NCBI RefSeq assembly: GCF_014650875.1
Contig: NZ_BMVU01000030.1
Location: 46,186-110,185 of the forward strand
Origin: Streptomyces minutiscleroticus
GTDB taxonomy: Bacteria; Actinomycetota; Actinomycetes; Streptomycetales; Streptomycetaceae
Direction of reading: 5' to 3'
DNA: 64,000 nucleotides
The notes below the pieces were generated by a model. That model saw only the letters and a program-made list of their open reading frames with translations. It ran no database searches and was not told where the DNA came from. Numbering within the stretch: the stretch's first letter is position 1; each line of letters opens with the position of its first letter. A program made the position numbers and the translations under genes. Below, piece by piece: positions 53,320 to 62,515 of this stretch.

Positions 53320-54672
53320 TCAGAAGAGCGCCTGGCCCTCGCCGCCGGTGTCCGCGATGACGGGCCGGAACCGGGTGGGGAGGCCGTCCAGGCGGTCGGG
53401 CCCGGCCTCGGCCGCCACGGCGGGGGCGGTCTCGGCCAGCCAGGTGCGAAACCGCTCGGCGGCCTCGCGGTAGGGAACTTCCGCCAGGACACGGTGCTCG
53501 CCGGAGGGGCACAGGTCGACGGCGACCGTGAGCAGGCAGGAGGCGGGCGCCTGGTAACCACCGGTCCAGGACACGCGCAGCGCGCCGCAGGGTCTGCGGC
53601 CGCGGGAGCTGTGGGGGTCGCGGTGGGTGGGGCGCAGTGACCGGCAGGCTGTGTGGGCGGTCCATGCGGCGAGGTGGGGCAGGGGCAGGGTGGTGCGGGT
53701 GCGGCAGCCGGGGCAGCGGTGCCAGTGGCGGAGCCAGTCGGCGGCGTGGGTGCGGAAGAGCCGTGTGTAGTGGTCGGCCACGCGGACGGTGTCGGGGTAA
53801 AGGTGGTCGGGTCGCTCCTGTGTGTTGCAGGAGTGGCAGACGGGGGCGCGGACGTAGCCGTGTTCGTGGCAGTGGTCGAGTACGGCGGCGGGCGCGGTGC
53901 GGCAGACCGCGCACGTCCACCCGGCCACCTTGCGCGCGGTGCCGGGCTTCCTGCTGAGTACCGAGTACAGCTGTCCCTTGAACTCCTCGTTGTACGGGCG
54001 CCGCGGGGCGGTGGGGCTCGCCGTCCGCCGGGTGCCGGCGGATCGGGCCGGCCCGTGCGGGGAGGGCGGCTCGGCGGCGGTGGCGCCCGCCCGGCCGGTC
54101 CGCGCGGCCCGCAGCCACCGTGTCTCGGCGTGCTCGGCCACATCCAGCAGCCTGACCACGGTGCGCGGCAGCCACCATGTCCGCTGCGTCCCCTCACGGG
54201 CCCTCTCCACGAGGATCTGCCGCCAGTCGATCCCCGCCAGATGGTACGGCCGGCCGTCTTCACACCGTCCTGCCCGCTCCGGCTCCTCCACCTCCTCCGG
54301 CTCCTGCAGCCGGCGGGCGATGCGCCGGCGCCAACGCAGCGACGTCGGCTCGTCGTGCTCCTGCTTCGGGCCGTCACGGAACGGACCGACGCGGACCAGG
54401 TCCCTTGGGTCCATCTCCACCGCGTTCAGCTCCGCAGCCGCCCGGCGCACCTCGGCCTCAGCGACGCCCCACTGACCGCCGTCTCCCTCCACCGTCGCCA
54501 CCACACGGCTGCCGAGCAGGACGTAACCCGCCCGGGCACGGGCAGGGCAGGAGGTGAACGCCGCACGAGCCGTCGGCACGGCGCCGCCGGCCGTCAAGTC
54601 GGCCCACAGCACGTCCGCAGCGCCCAGAGGGATCAGGCCGCCCCTACGGCCCGGCACGACACGCTCCGACAT
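53320..54672 (-). CDS. Endonuclease VII-like (His-Me finger) domain protein
   Basis: A 450-residue protein starting at ATG 54672. The N-terminal half has no recognised domain (Arg/Glu-rich region RWRRRIARRLQEPEEVEEPE). Residues about 228-290 form a recombination endonuclease VII-type zinc/His-Me finger: YNEEFKGQLYSVLSRKPGTA, CAVCRTAPAAVLDHCHEHG (first CxxC and the DHCH catalytic part) and APVCHSCNTQE (second CxxC). A further CPGC motif near 317 suggests another zinc site. Such nucleases occur in phage, homing elements and chromosomal loci of unknown role. It slightly overlaps the frame of the lipoprotein gene before it. Confidence 0.75.
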   Translation of the reverse strand: MSERVVPGRRGGLIPLGAADVLWADLTAGGAVPTARAAFTSCPARARAGYVLLGSRVVATVEGDGGQWGVAEAEVRRAAAELNAVEMDPRDLVRVGPFRDGPKQEHDEPTSLRWRRRIARRLQEPEEVEEPERAGRCEDGRPYHLAGIDWRQILVERAREGTQRTWWLPRTVVRLLDVAEHAETRWLRAARTGRAGATAAEPPSPHGPARSAGTRRTASPTAPRRPYNEEFKGQLYSVLSRKPGTARKVAGWTCAVCRTAPAAVLDHCHEHGYVRAPVCHSCNTQERPDHLYPDTVRVADHYTRLFRTHAADWLRHWHRCPGCRTRTTLPLPHLAAWTAHTACRSLRPTHRDPHSSRGRRPCGALRVSWTGGYQAPASCLLTVAVDLCPSGEHRVLAEVPYREAAERFRTWLAETAPAVAAEAGPDRLDGLPTRFRPVIADTGGEGQALF

Positions 54673-55439
54673 ACCGACAGGCTAACGGCCGGCCCCCGGC
54701 ACCGTCCGCGCCGCCCCCGCACCCGTGGCCTCGACGCCCCCACGCGATCGCGGCACCGCACCGGCACTGCCGGCCGGGACCGGGTTCGACGCCGCCGCCC
54801 GCCGGCAGGGGCCCGCCGACCTGAGCGCTCATGCGTTCTCCCGTGACCTGGGCGCGGCTCGAAGCAGCCGGTCTCGGGGAAGGCGCCATTGGTCTTCACC
54901 TGGCAGTTGGACTTCTGCACGAATGCGGTGACGCAGGCGTCGCTGCGGACGCGGAGGCCGATCAGGGCGCCCTCGGGTCTGACGTAGTGGTCGGTCTCGA
55001 AGCGCGGGTCCATCGCCCGCACGGTGAGTGTCCCGCCGCGCCGCTCGCCCCCGGGCCCGGACCGTTCCTCCTGGTGACCGAGCTTGAGCAGCGCGGCGCG
55101 TACGCTCTTCGGCTCCCATGTCCCGGCTTCCCAGAGCCGCTTGAGGACCGGCTCGATGCGCTCGGCCTCCTTCTGCGCCCTCTTCGCACCGGCGGAGGAC
55201 ATCTCGCCCGGGAGGCGGAAGCCGTTGTTCTCGCGGTAGTGCGGGGCGCCGTCACCGGCTCCGGGCTCCGCATGGGGCGAGGCGGCGGAGGCACCGGGGC
55301 TGGACGGCGGACCGGCCGATCCGGTCGTCGACGGCCCCGTGACCCGCTGTCGGCCACAGGCGGTCGAGGAGAGAACGGTGCTCAGGAAGAGAACGGCCAC
55401 CGCACTGTGCCGGCGCCGCCGCAACGTGGATATCGCCAT
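54633..55439 (-). CDS. Secreted lipoprotein with an abnormal C-terminal extension
   Basis: A 268-residue frame. The signal peptide HSAVAVLFLSTVLSSTACG ends in a lipobox (STAC), followed by a Ser/Pro-rich linker and a domain with YRENNGFRLPGEMSSAGAKR, LRVRSDACVTAFVQKSNCQVK and NGAFPETGCFEPRPGHG. Related Streptomyces lipoproteins, as I remember them, stop right after a CFEPPYGH-like end near residue 200. Here the stop is missing and an Arg-rich tail of about 68 residues runs on until it overlaps the next gene by 40 bp. The tail is probably read-through from a mutated stop. Function is unknown. Confidence 0.7.
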   Translation of the reverse strand: MAISTLRRRRHSAVAVLFLSTVLSSTACGRQRVTGPSTTGSAGPPSSPGASAASPHAEPGAGDGAPHYRENNGFRLPGEMSSAGAKRAQKEAERIEPVLKRLWEAGTWEPKSVRAALLKLGHQEERSGPGGERRGGTLTVRAMDPRFETDHYVRPEGALIGLRVRSDACVTAFVQKSNCQVKTNGAFPETGCFEPRPGHGRTHERSGRRAPAGGRRRRTRSRPAVPVRCRDRVGASRPRVRGRRGRCRGPAVSLSVCRSVSCRAVGAA

Positions 55440-55496
55440 GGTGCCGACTCCCCCACGACGGCGGGACGTTCGCTCCGGCCGGCCGTCCGCTCCCCG

Positions 55497-56030
55497 TCAT
55501 GCCGGTTTCGCCCGGAAGCGCGCCACCGCGTCGTTGTTCGCGCACCGCACCGAGCAGTACGCGCGCCGCCCGGCGCGGGAGGTGTCGACGTAGGCGGTGT
55601 CGCAGCCCGCGCGGGCGCAGCGGCCCAGACGGTGGGGGCCGGCGGAGCAGACGACGTAGGCGAGGGCGGCGGCGGTGGATGCCTTCACGTGGACCACCGT
55701 GTCCTGGTCCTCCGGGCCGTAGTGCAGGTGCGGGGTGCCGTCGTGCAGGGAGATGCGCGGGGTGGTGGAGGCGGTGGCGAGCAGGGCGTTGACGTGAGCG
55801 CAGCGCTCCTCGAGCGCGAGGCCGTCGAGCGGACGGCCTCCCGAGGCGCCGAAGCAGCGCGCCAGTCCCTGCTCCGCCCAGCGGCGCAGTTCTCGCACCC
55901 CGGCCGCGTCCGGTGCCGGGCGCAGCACTCCGTGCGCCCGCAGGACCGGTACGAGATCGGCGTCGGGGAGGGCGTTGACCAATCCTGCCGCGAGCCGGGC
56001 CGCCTCGCCTCCGTAATGGTTGAACTGCAC
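55497..56030 (-). CDS. CGNR zinc-finger regulator
   Basis: A 177-residue protein from GTG 56030 (the frame opens further upstream, overlapping the divergent gene, and lacks family sequence). The N-terminal domain (FNHYGGEAARLAAGLVNAL near 3-21) is the stress-sensing ABATE-type fold, and the C-terminus is a CGNR zinc finger: GRCARAGCDTAYVDTSRAG, then RRAYCSVRCANNDAVARFR. The name motif CGNR reads CANN here. These proteins are transcription factors commonly divergent from a transporter, as here with an EamA exporter 26 bp away, which they probably regulate. Confidence 0.87.
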   Translation of the reverse strand: MQFNHYGGEAARLAAGLVNALPDADLVPVLRAHGVLRPAPDAAGVRELRRWAEQGLARCFGASGGRPLDGLALEERCAHVNALLATASTTPRISLHDGTPHLHYGPEDQDTVVHVKASTAAALAYVVCSAGPHRLGRCARAGCDTAYVDTSRAGRRAYCSVRCANNDAVARFRAKPA

Positions 56031-56056
56031 AAGGCCATGACAGCACGCTGCTGTCC

Positions 56057-57046
56057 ATGTGTACAGACACAGGTGCGAGCCGGGCCCGGGATCCCGAGGC
56101 GGCCGGAGTTCCACGGCCCGAAGGGGTCACGGTCCCGGACCCCCGCGCGCCCGGCGCCCAGGGCTCCCGCGCCCCCGACGCCCTTCTCCCCCGTCCGCCG
56201 GGGGCTCTGGCCCGTCTCGCCCCCCTCCTCGTCCTGGCCCAGATGTGCAGCCTCCAGCTCGGCGCCGCCGTCGCGAAGACCACGTACGAGCGGGTCGATC
56301 CGGTGGTGGTGGCGGGGATGCGGCTCGGTTTCGCGGCGCTCTTCCTCGCGCTGCTGGTACGACCCCGGCTGCGGGCGCTGAGCCGGGCGCAGTGGCTCGG
56401 GGCGGCGGCGCTGGGGCTGGTGTTCGCGGGGAACAACCTGACGTTCTTCCTCGCCCTCGGCCGTCTCCCCCTCGGTGTGGCGGCGACCGTGGAACTGCTC
56501 GGCCCGCTGCTGCTGGCGGTCGCCCTCTCGCGCCGTCCCGCCCAGCTGGCGGCCGGGCTGCTCGCGGTGTGCGGAGTGCTGCTGCTCGGCGCCCCGGGCG
56601 GTGACCTGCCGCTCGCCGGGCTCGGCTTCGCCTTGGCCGCGGCCGGCTGCCGCACGGCCTACGTGCTGCTGAGCAAGCGGGTGGGGCGTCTCTTCACGGA
56701 CTTCACGGGCCTGTCGGTGGCGTTGCTCGTGGGGGCCTGCGTGCTGGTGCCGGTCGCCGCCGTGCACGGCGGCGCCGCGGTGGCCGCCTCCCCCTCGGTG
56801 CTGCTGCCGGGCGGTGCGGTCGCGGTGCTCTCCTCGCTCGTGCCCTACGCGCTGGACATGGCCGTGCTGCGGCGGATCGACTCGCGGGCCTTCGGAGTGC
56901 TGCTCGCGCTGACCCCGGCCGTGGGAGCGCTGGTCGGACTCGTCTTCCTGCACGAGCCGCTGGGACGGCGGGAAGCAGCCGCGATCACACTGGTGGTGGC
57001 GGCGACGGTGTGGTCCTCGCAGGCCGCCTCCTCCCGCCGGCCCTGA
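56057..57046 (+). CDS. EamA/RhtA-type drug/metabolite exporter
   Basis: A 329-residue membrane protein with about ten transmembrane helices in two EamA halves after a Pro-rich N-terminal tail (1-50). Typical signs are QLGAAVAKTTYERVDPVVVAGMRL in the first half, TVELLGPLLLAVALSRRP, and PYALDMAVLRRIDSRAFGVL with LTPAVGALVGLVFLHEPLG in the second, as in threonine/homoserine exporter RhtA. No ribosome site precedes ATG 56057, so the true start may lie further in. It is divergent from the CGNR regulator and probably under its control. The substrate is unknown, perhaps an amino acid or drug. Confidence 0.88.
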   Translation: MCTDTGASRARDPEAAGVPRPEGVTVPDPRAPGAQGSRAPDALLPRPPGALARLAPLLVLAQMCSLQLGAAVAKTTYERVDPVVVAGMRLGFAALFLALLVRPRLRALSRAQWLGAAALGLVFAGNNLTFFLALGRLPLGVAATVELLGPLLLAVALSRRPAQLAAGLLAVCGVLLLGAPGGDLPLAGLGFALAAAGCRTAYVLLSKRVGRLFTDFTGLSVALLVGACVLVPVAAVHGGAAVAASPSVLLPGGAVAVLSSLVPYALDMAVLRRIDSRAFGVLLALTPAVGALVGLVFLHEPLGRREAAAITLVVAATVWSSQAASSRRP

Positions 57047-57934
57047 CCACCTGTACGGGGATCCCGAACACCACGCGAGCCGGCACGAGATCACGCTCGT
57101 CCACCAGGACGCGGCCACCAGCGGCACCCGGTTCTCCGGAGGCGGGCCCGGGGCCGGTCCTGGCGCCTCGGGCCCGCCCCACTCGCCCCGCAAAGCGGTG
57201 ACCGCCTCGCCGGACCGCCGTGCGCCCGACCTCGTGAACGGGGCTGTCCAGGGGACTCCCGAGCTGTCATCACACCAGCCACCGTAAAAACGTCTCGTCC
57301 GTGACCAGCAGATGCGGGACAACGCTGTGGGGCTGCCGGCAAACCACCCGATGGCTTTAGGGTCCAGGACTGCGGTCAATGCCCTGCCCGCCCATATGGT
57401 GTTCTGCGGCGGCCCCTTATTCCTTCGGCATCACCTGCCGACGGTGACTGGAGGCGCTCGCGTTGCGGCGGGAATCCGAAAGAAACTGCCCCTGAGACGT
57501 GCACCGCGTCGCTGTCGGACCGTTCGAAGACGGCTTACGGCAGGAACGAAGACCGCAACCGAAGGACCGCAATCCAAAAGCCGCAATCGAAAGGCCGAAA
57601 CCAAAGTGCGGCCGAGGAGGCGGCCGCTTCCTGTCGCCTTCGCGCAGTTCTGCGGCGCGGCGGGCGATCGGCCAGATCCTGCGACGACATAATTTCCTGG
57701 TGCGCAACGGATACCGGCGTTCCCGAACAGAACCCTTACGGTTTCATCTCTTCACACGAAATGCGCGAGCGGGCTTCTTGGATGCCATCTGCCACCGCGG
57801 CTCCGCAACACGGCTGCGGAACGTCGCACACCGTCTGAGGGTCCTCCACCCTCCTCGATCCGAAGCGACACCCGCGTACCGACACGACACGGTTCGCCTT
57901 CGCGTCTGTCCTGCCCCTCCCTCGTGAGGACCCT
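57047..57934. other. Long intergenic region, lower GC, with degenerate tandem repeats
   Basis: About 890 bp with no convincing gene and noticeably more A/T than the surroundings. It holds an array of four imperfect 13-15-bp repeats (57551-57606), and poly-A-like runs near 57285. The promoter of the SulP gene must lie in its right part. It could be decayed acquired DNA. Confidence 0.5.
57551..57606 (+). repeat. Four degenerate 13-15-bp tandem repeats
   Basis: Units at 57551-57564, 57565-57579, 57580-57593 and 57594-57606 follow the pattern RCCGCAAYCNAAAG. The unit length is close to one and a half helical turns. They resemble iterated protein-binding sites, but no partner is known. Confidence 0.5.
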
Positions 57935-59425
57935 GTGATCCCACCCCTGTCGCTCCTGCCCTCCGGCACTCTCCACCGCGACGTGATGGCGTCGATCGTT
58001 GTCTTCCTGGTCGCCGTGCCCTTGTGCGTCGGGATCGCCGTCGCCTCCGATGTGCCGGCCGAGCTGGGCCTGGTCACCGGCATCGTCGGCGGTCTCGTCG
58101 TCGGTGTGCTGCCCGGGAGCTCACTGCAGGTCAGCGGTCCGGCAGCAGGCCTGACCGTCCTTGTGTACGAGGCGGTCCACACGCACGGGCCGGCCGTGCT
58201 CGGAGTGGTCGTCCTGTCCGCCGGCATCCTTCAGGTGGCGCTGAGCGCCATGCGCTGCGGGCGTTGGTTCCGGGCGATCTCGGTCACCGTGGTGCAGGGC
58301 ATGCTCGCGGGAATCGGTCTGGTCCTGATCTTCGGCCAGGCATACACGCTGGCGGATTCGGCGGCTCCCAGTGGAGGGCTGGAGAAAATCGGCGGCCTTC
58401 CGCGGCTGGTGGCGGACATCGTCTCCGGCGGAGCGGCCCGGTCGGCGTTCGCGGTGGGAACGGGGACGGTCCTGGTGCTGGTGCTGTGGAAGCGGATGAC
58501 CGGGCGGTTCTCGCGGATGCTGCCCGCGCCGCTCGCAGCCGTGGCGTTGGCGACCGCCGCCGTGGCGGTGTCCGGCCTGCCCGTGGCGACCGTGGAAGTA
58601 CGAGGCGTGATCGAATCGGTTCAGCCGCCGGGCCTCGGTGACTTCTTCCTCCTGGGTGAAGTGGCCGTTCTCGGCACCGTGGCGGCCTTCGCCCTGATCG
58701 CCTCCGCCGAATCGCTGTTCAGCGCCGCAGCGGTGGACCGGATGCACGACGGGCCGCACACCGACTACAACAAGGAGCTGATGGCCCAGGGCGCGGGCAA
58801 CGCCGTGTGCGGGATGTTCGGCGCGCTGCCGATGACGGCGGTGATCGTGCGCAGCACCGCCAACGTGCAGGCCGGCGCCTGCACCAAGCTTTCGCGCGTG
58901 CTGCACGGCGTGTGGCTGCTCCTGTTCGCCGCCCTGCTTCCCGCCACGCTCGGCATCATCCCTGTGGCGGCACTCGCGGGTGTCCTGGTCCATGCGGGCG
59001 CGAAACTGCTCCCGGTCAGGCAACTGGGGCCGCTGTGGCGTGAATACCGCGGTGAGGCCGTGATTCTGATCGTGACCTCGCTCGCCGTCGTGGTGACGAA
59101 CATGTTCGAGGGGGTTCTGCTCGGCTTGCTGCTGGCCGTGGTGAAGACGGCCTGGGAGACGTCCGCCGTCCACGTGGTCGTCGACGACGGCGCCTCCCCG
59201 CGCATCGGTGTCCGCATGACCGGCAGCGCCACCTTCCTGCGGCTGCCGGAGATCCTCGACCCCCTGGAGGCCCTGCCGCACGACCGGCCGATCGAGCTCG
59301 ACCTGTCGGGGCTGCAGCATCTTGATCACGCCTGCCGCACCGCCCTGACCGGCTGGGCGCAGCAGCACAACGAAGCAGGCGTCGAACCCGTACGGGTGCG
59401 GATACCGCCCTCGGCGTCCGCGTAG
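57935..59425 (+). CDS. SulP-family anion transporter with STAS domain
   Basis: A 496-residue membrane protein starting at GTG 57935 after GTGAGGA. The transport part begins ASIVVFLVAVPLCVGIAVASD (about 19-39), followed by LPGSSLQVSGPAAGLTVLV, ESLFSAAAVDRMHDG (SLC26-type signature) and a run of about 12 helices. The C-terminus (about 415-490) is a short STAS domain, TGSATFLRLPEILDPLEALP then LDLSGLQHLDHACRTAL. The sequence around MHDGPHTDYNKELMAQGAGN groups with bicarbonate-type (BicA/SbtA-like SulP) transporters, so bicarbonate or sulfate is the likely substrate. It stands alone, without a carbonic anhydrase gene beside it. Confidence 0.87.
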   Translation: MIPPLSLLPSGTLHRDVMASIVVFLVAVPLCVGIAVASDVPAELGLVTGIVGGLVVGVLPGSSLQVSGPAAGLTVLVYEAVHTHGPAVLGVVVLSAGILQVALSAMRCGRWFRAISVTVVQGMLAGIGLVLIFGQAYTLADSAAPSGGLEKIGGLPRLVADIVSGGAARSAFAVGTGTVLVLVLWKRMTGRFSRMLPAPLAAVALATAAVAVSGLPVATVEVRGVIESVQPPGLGDFFLLGEVAVLGTVAAFALIASAESLFSAAAVDRMHDGPHTDYNKELMAQGAGNAVCGMFGALPMTAVIVRSTANVQAGACTKLSRVLHGVWLLLFAALLPATLGIIPVAALAGVLVHAGAKLLPVRQLGPLWREYRGEAVILIVTSLAVVVTNMFEGVLLGLLLAVVKTAWETSAVHVVVDDGASPRIGVRMTGSATFLRLPEILDPLEALPHDRPIELDLSGLQHLDHACRTALTGWAQQHNEAGVEPVRVRIPPSASA

Positions 59426-59662
59426 GGCCCTGGAGTCCTCCCCCAGCGCGCAGGTGACCGCTGAGCACAGCGCCGTCCGGCGTCCCACGCCGCGCCGCGG
59501 CACGGACCGCGTTCTCCGACACGATCGGCCGTGACCTGCCGCCGGGGTCCCGGCTCACGGCGGCGGCGTGCCGCGTCGCCGTGAGCCGGTCACGACGGCC
59601 GTCGGCGGGGATCCGCGCGGCCGCACGCGGCGGCCGCGCGTACCGGTGCGGGTTCCCCCTGG

Positions 59663-60403
59663 TCATCCGGCCGAAGGGCTGGGGGTCGGCGAGGAGGTGT
59701 TGACGTCCAGGTCGGGGCGGGCGGTGAGGGCGACGACCGGGGCACCCGGCTGCGGCGGCGGTGGGGTGAGCTGGTCCTTGGGAAGCTTCGGCGGGGTGGA
59801 CTGCTGGAAGTTGACCTGCTCGAAGTTGATCACGCCGGTCTTCTCCAGCACGGTGATGTGGTCCAGGACGGTGTCGTTGGCCAGGTCGGCGAGCTGTCGC
59901 ACCAGGGTGTTCTTGGTGGTGGCGCGGATCTTGGCGATGGCGGGGAAGATCTGGCCGTGGGTGACGCGCATGATGTTGGCGGCGGTGGTGTCGAACTGCC
60001 TGCCGGACTCGGCCGCCGACGTCTGCACGAACTGCTCCTGTTGCGGGGTCGCCTGGTTGGGCAGGGTGATGCCCAGTTCGGGGGCGATCTGCCGGCACAT
60101 GGCGTCCAGGCCCGCGTGCCCCACGATCAGATGCTTCCCCGCCTCCTTCATCTGCGGTGTCGACCCCTTCTTCATCGCCAGCTCGCCCAGCGGGTACTCC
60201 CACAGCCCTGCGGAGCGCACCTTGACGACGAAGTCGCGGTCGGCCTCCGTGAGCGGTCCGTAGCGCGTGTTCGCGATGACACGGTCCGGGGAGCCGGACG
60301 TGTTCTGGACACCGAGCATGGCGGGATAGGCGAGGGCGCTGAGGGTCAGGATCAGCGCACCGACAACGAAGGCGGTTCCTACCTTGTTGCGTGAGATGGA
60401 CAT
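59663..60403 (-). CDS. DUF4142 secreted protein
   Basis: A 246-residue exported protein starting at ATG 60403. A signal or anchor helix (about 8-28, GTAFVVGALILTLSALAYPAM) is followed by the four-helix DUF4142 domain: LTEADRDFVVKVRSAGLWEYPLGELA, KEAGKHLIVGHAGLDAM, and TTKNTLVRQLADLANDTVLDHITVLEKTG. The C-terminus is a Pro-rich tail (TPPPPQPGAPVV, SSPTPSPSAG). The function of DUF4142 is not established; such proteins are cell-envelope associated. Confidence 0.88.
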   Translation of the reverse strand: MSISRNKVGTAFVVGALILTLSALAYPAMLGVQNTSGSPDRVIANTRYGPLTEADRDFVVKVRSAGLWEYPLGELAMKKGSTPQMKEAGKHLIVGHAGLDAMCRQIAPELGITLPNQATPQQEQFVQTSAAESGRQFDTTAANIMRVTHGQIFPAIAKIRATTKNTLVRQLADLANDTVLDHITVLEKTGVINFEQVNFQQSTPPKLPKDQLTPPPPQPGAPVVALTARPDLDVNTSSPTPSPSAG

Positions 60404-60874
60404 AGTGCCTCCGTACGCGGGTTCCGGGTATCCGGAGATACGGATGCGACGGGTGGACCGATCATGACGGCGAGCAAAATTTGCGCATTCTCCGCGTGAG
60501 ATGAGTCACATGAACGGTGTGCCATGACGGTCCGCCGGAGCGCGAGAGTGCCGGAACGAGCGAACCGGGCGCGAGGAGGCCCGGCGGGACACCGTCCCGC
60601 TGCTGTTCGTGCTGTGGTGGGACGACGAAGGCGACCCCGGGCAGCGGACCCTGGACCGGTGCGACGTCTTCGGCACCAAGGAGAAGACGCTGCGGGCCGA
60701 TCTGGGCGGGTACGCCGGTACCGCACCGTCTCGCCCTCCACCTGCTCGCCGACACCCTCTGCTCATCGGCACCCTCCAGTGCGGACGGGCGGACGGGCGG
60801 ACGGGCGGACGGGGACGGGCAGCGGCGGGACTTGGCCTTGTGCCGGGCCGCCGACCTGTAGTCGGCTGGTTCTC
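60404..60874. other. Gene-free stretch upstream of the amidase gene
   Basis: About 470 bp holding the promoters of the DUF4142 gene (leftward) and the amidase (rightward). Open frames here lack family motifs. A short 8-bp tandem repeat lies at 60781-60812. Confidence 0.5.
60781..60812 (+). repeat. 8-bp unit repeated four times
   Basis: GCGGACGG occurs four times in exact tandem, followed by a degenerate GGACGGG. Such short repeats can vary in number by slippage. It sits about 60 bp before the amidase start, so copy number could affect expression. Confidence 0.8.
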
Positions 60875-62479
60875 ATGAAGGGCATGCGGACCCTGCGGGT
60901 GCGGAGCGGTGCCACCCTGACAGCCGCTCTGGTCGCGGGCTTCGTCCACGCGGGCGCACCGGTTCCGGGTACGGAGGCCGCCGGAACCGGCGTGACCGGT
61001 CCGCCCTCGGCCGGCGCGTCCCCGCGACCGGGCGTCGACCTCGACACGGTGACGATCCCGGAGCTGCAGGCGCGGATGGCGGACGGTTCACTGACCTCGT
61101 CCGCGCTGACCGCCGCCTACCTGCGGCGGATCAGGACCGTCGACCCGAAGATCAACGCGGTGCTGGGCACCGACCCGACGGCCCTGCGTCAGGCGGCCGC
61201 CGGCGACGCCAGGCGCCGGCACGGCGACACCCGCGGTCCGCTCGACGGCATACCCGTCCTGGTCAAGGACAACGTGAACACCCGCGGCCTGCTCACCACG
61301 GCCGGGTCGCTGGCGCTGGCCGGCAGCCCGCCGGACAGCGACGCCGCCCTGGTGACCCGGTTACGGGACGCGGGAGCGGTGATCCTCGGCAAGACCAACA
61401 TGACCGAGTGGGCGGACTTCCGCGCGGACAAGTCGACATCGGGGTGGTCCGCGGTGGGTGGGCAGACCGACAACCCCTACGTACTGGACCGGAATCCGTG
61501 CGGGTCCTCCTCCGGTTCGGCCGTCGCGGTCGCCGCGTCGCTGGCACAGGTGGCGATCGGTACGGAGACGGACGGCTCCATCGTGTGCCCGGCCGGGATG
61601 AACGGGGTGGTCGGCCACAAGCCCAGCCTCGGCCTCGTCAGCGCGGCCGGAGTGGTCCCGATCTCCGCCGAGCAGGACACCGCGGGGCCCATGGCACGCA
61701 ACGTGACCGACGCCGCGCTCACCCTCTCGGTGCTCGGCGACCGCGCCGGCCCGCGCACCGCCGGCCCGTACTCCGGGTCCCTGCGCGGCACACGCATCGG
61801 CCTGTGGCGGCTGCCCCCGCTCGGAGCACGGACGGACGCCTTGATGACCCGTACCGCGCAGAAACTGCGTGCCGCGGGAGCCGAGGTCGTCGAGGTGGCA
61901 CTCCCGTACCAGAAGCGGATCGAGGAACTCGAAGGCCCCGCGCTGCTGAGCGAGTTCCACCGGGACATCGACGCCTACCTCGCCACCCGCGACGGGCCGC
62001 GCGATCTCGCCGAGCTGATCGCGTTCAACCGGAGTCACCCGGCGGAGCGGACCTGCTTCGCCGGCCAGGAGGTGTTCGAACAGGCCCTCGCCGCGCCTCC
62101 CACCACCGATCCGGGACACCGGGCCGCGCGAGCCGAACTGAACGACCTCGCCCGGCGTTCGATCGACGAGACCATGGCCTCCCATCGGCTGGACGCCATC
62201 GCCTCGCCGACGAACCCGCCCGCCTGGACCACCGACTGCGCGCGGGGCGACGCCGACTCCGACCTCGCATCGTCCTCCACCCCCGCGGCCGTGGCCGGGT
62301 ACCCGTCGTTGTCGGTACCCGCCGGGTTCGTGCACGGGCTGCCCGTGGGCCTGACCCTCATGGCCGGTGACCGCGAGGACGCGAAGCTGCTGTCGCTGGG
62401 GGCCGCGGTGGAGCACCGTCTTCGCGCCTGGCGAGCGCCGCGCTACCTGCCGTCGGTGGGGCCCGACGCCTTGCGGTGA
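60875..62479 (+). CDS. Exported amidase (amidase-signature family)
   Basis: A 534-residue enzyme; ATG 60875 (60884 is possible) is followed by a signal-like segment SGATLTAALVAGFVHAGAPVPG. The amidase-signature core has the catalytic Lys in IPVLVKDNVNTRGLLTTAGS (about 126-145), the two catalytic Ser in PCGSSSGSAVAVAASLAQVA and GTETDGSIVCPAGMNGVVGH, then KPSLGLVS. It hydrolyses amides, possibly peptide amides or acyl amino acids, outside the cell. It ends 36 bp before the convergent GH125 gene. Confidence 0.9.
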   Translation: MKGMRTLRVRSGATLTAALVAGFVHAGAPVPGTEAAGTGVTGPPSAGASPRPGVDLDTVTIPELQARMADGSLTSSALTAAYLRRIRTVDPKINAVLGTDPTALRQAAAGDARRRHGDTRGPLDGIPVLVKDNVNTRGLLTTAGSLALAGSPPDSDAALVTRLRDAGAVILGKTNMTEWADFRADKSTSGWSAVGGQTDNPYVLDRNPCGSSSGSAVAVAASLAQVAIGTETDGSIVCPAGMNGVVGHKPSLGLVSAAGVVPISAEQDTAGPMARNVTDAALTLSVLGDRAGPRTAGPYSGSLRGTRIGLWRLPPLGARTDALMTRTAQKLRAAGAEVVEVALPYQKRIEELEGPALLSEFHRDIDAYLATRDGPRDLAELIAFNRSHPAERTCFAGQEVFEQALAAPPTTDPGHRAARAELNDLARRSIDETMASHRLDAIASPTNPPAWTTDCARGDADSDLASSSTPAAVAGYPSLSVPAGFVHGLPVGLTLMAGDREDAKLLSLGAAVEHRLRAWRAPRYLPSVGPDALR

Positions 62480-62515
62480 ACGGTCCGGCGCCGGCGGCCG
62501 GGCCCGTGAGGGGGC

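Noticed and set aside
54644..54829. A small Cys-containing ORF (MSAQVGGPL...) overlapping the lipoprotein tail.
   Set aside because: It has no ribosome site or family, contains a rare TTA codon late in the frame, and overlaps the start of the endonuclease gene.
57499..57927. A 142-codon plus-strand frame before the SulP gene.
   Set aside because: It runs through the tandem repeats, is Arg-rich without motifs, and its third codon positions lack the G/C preference of real genes here.
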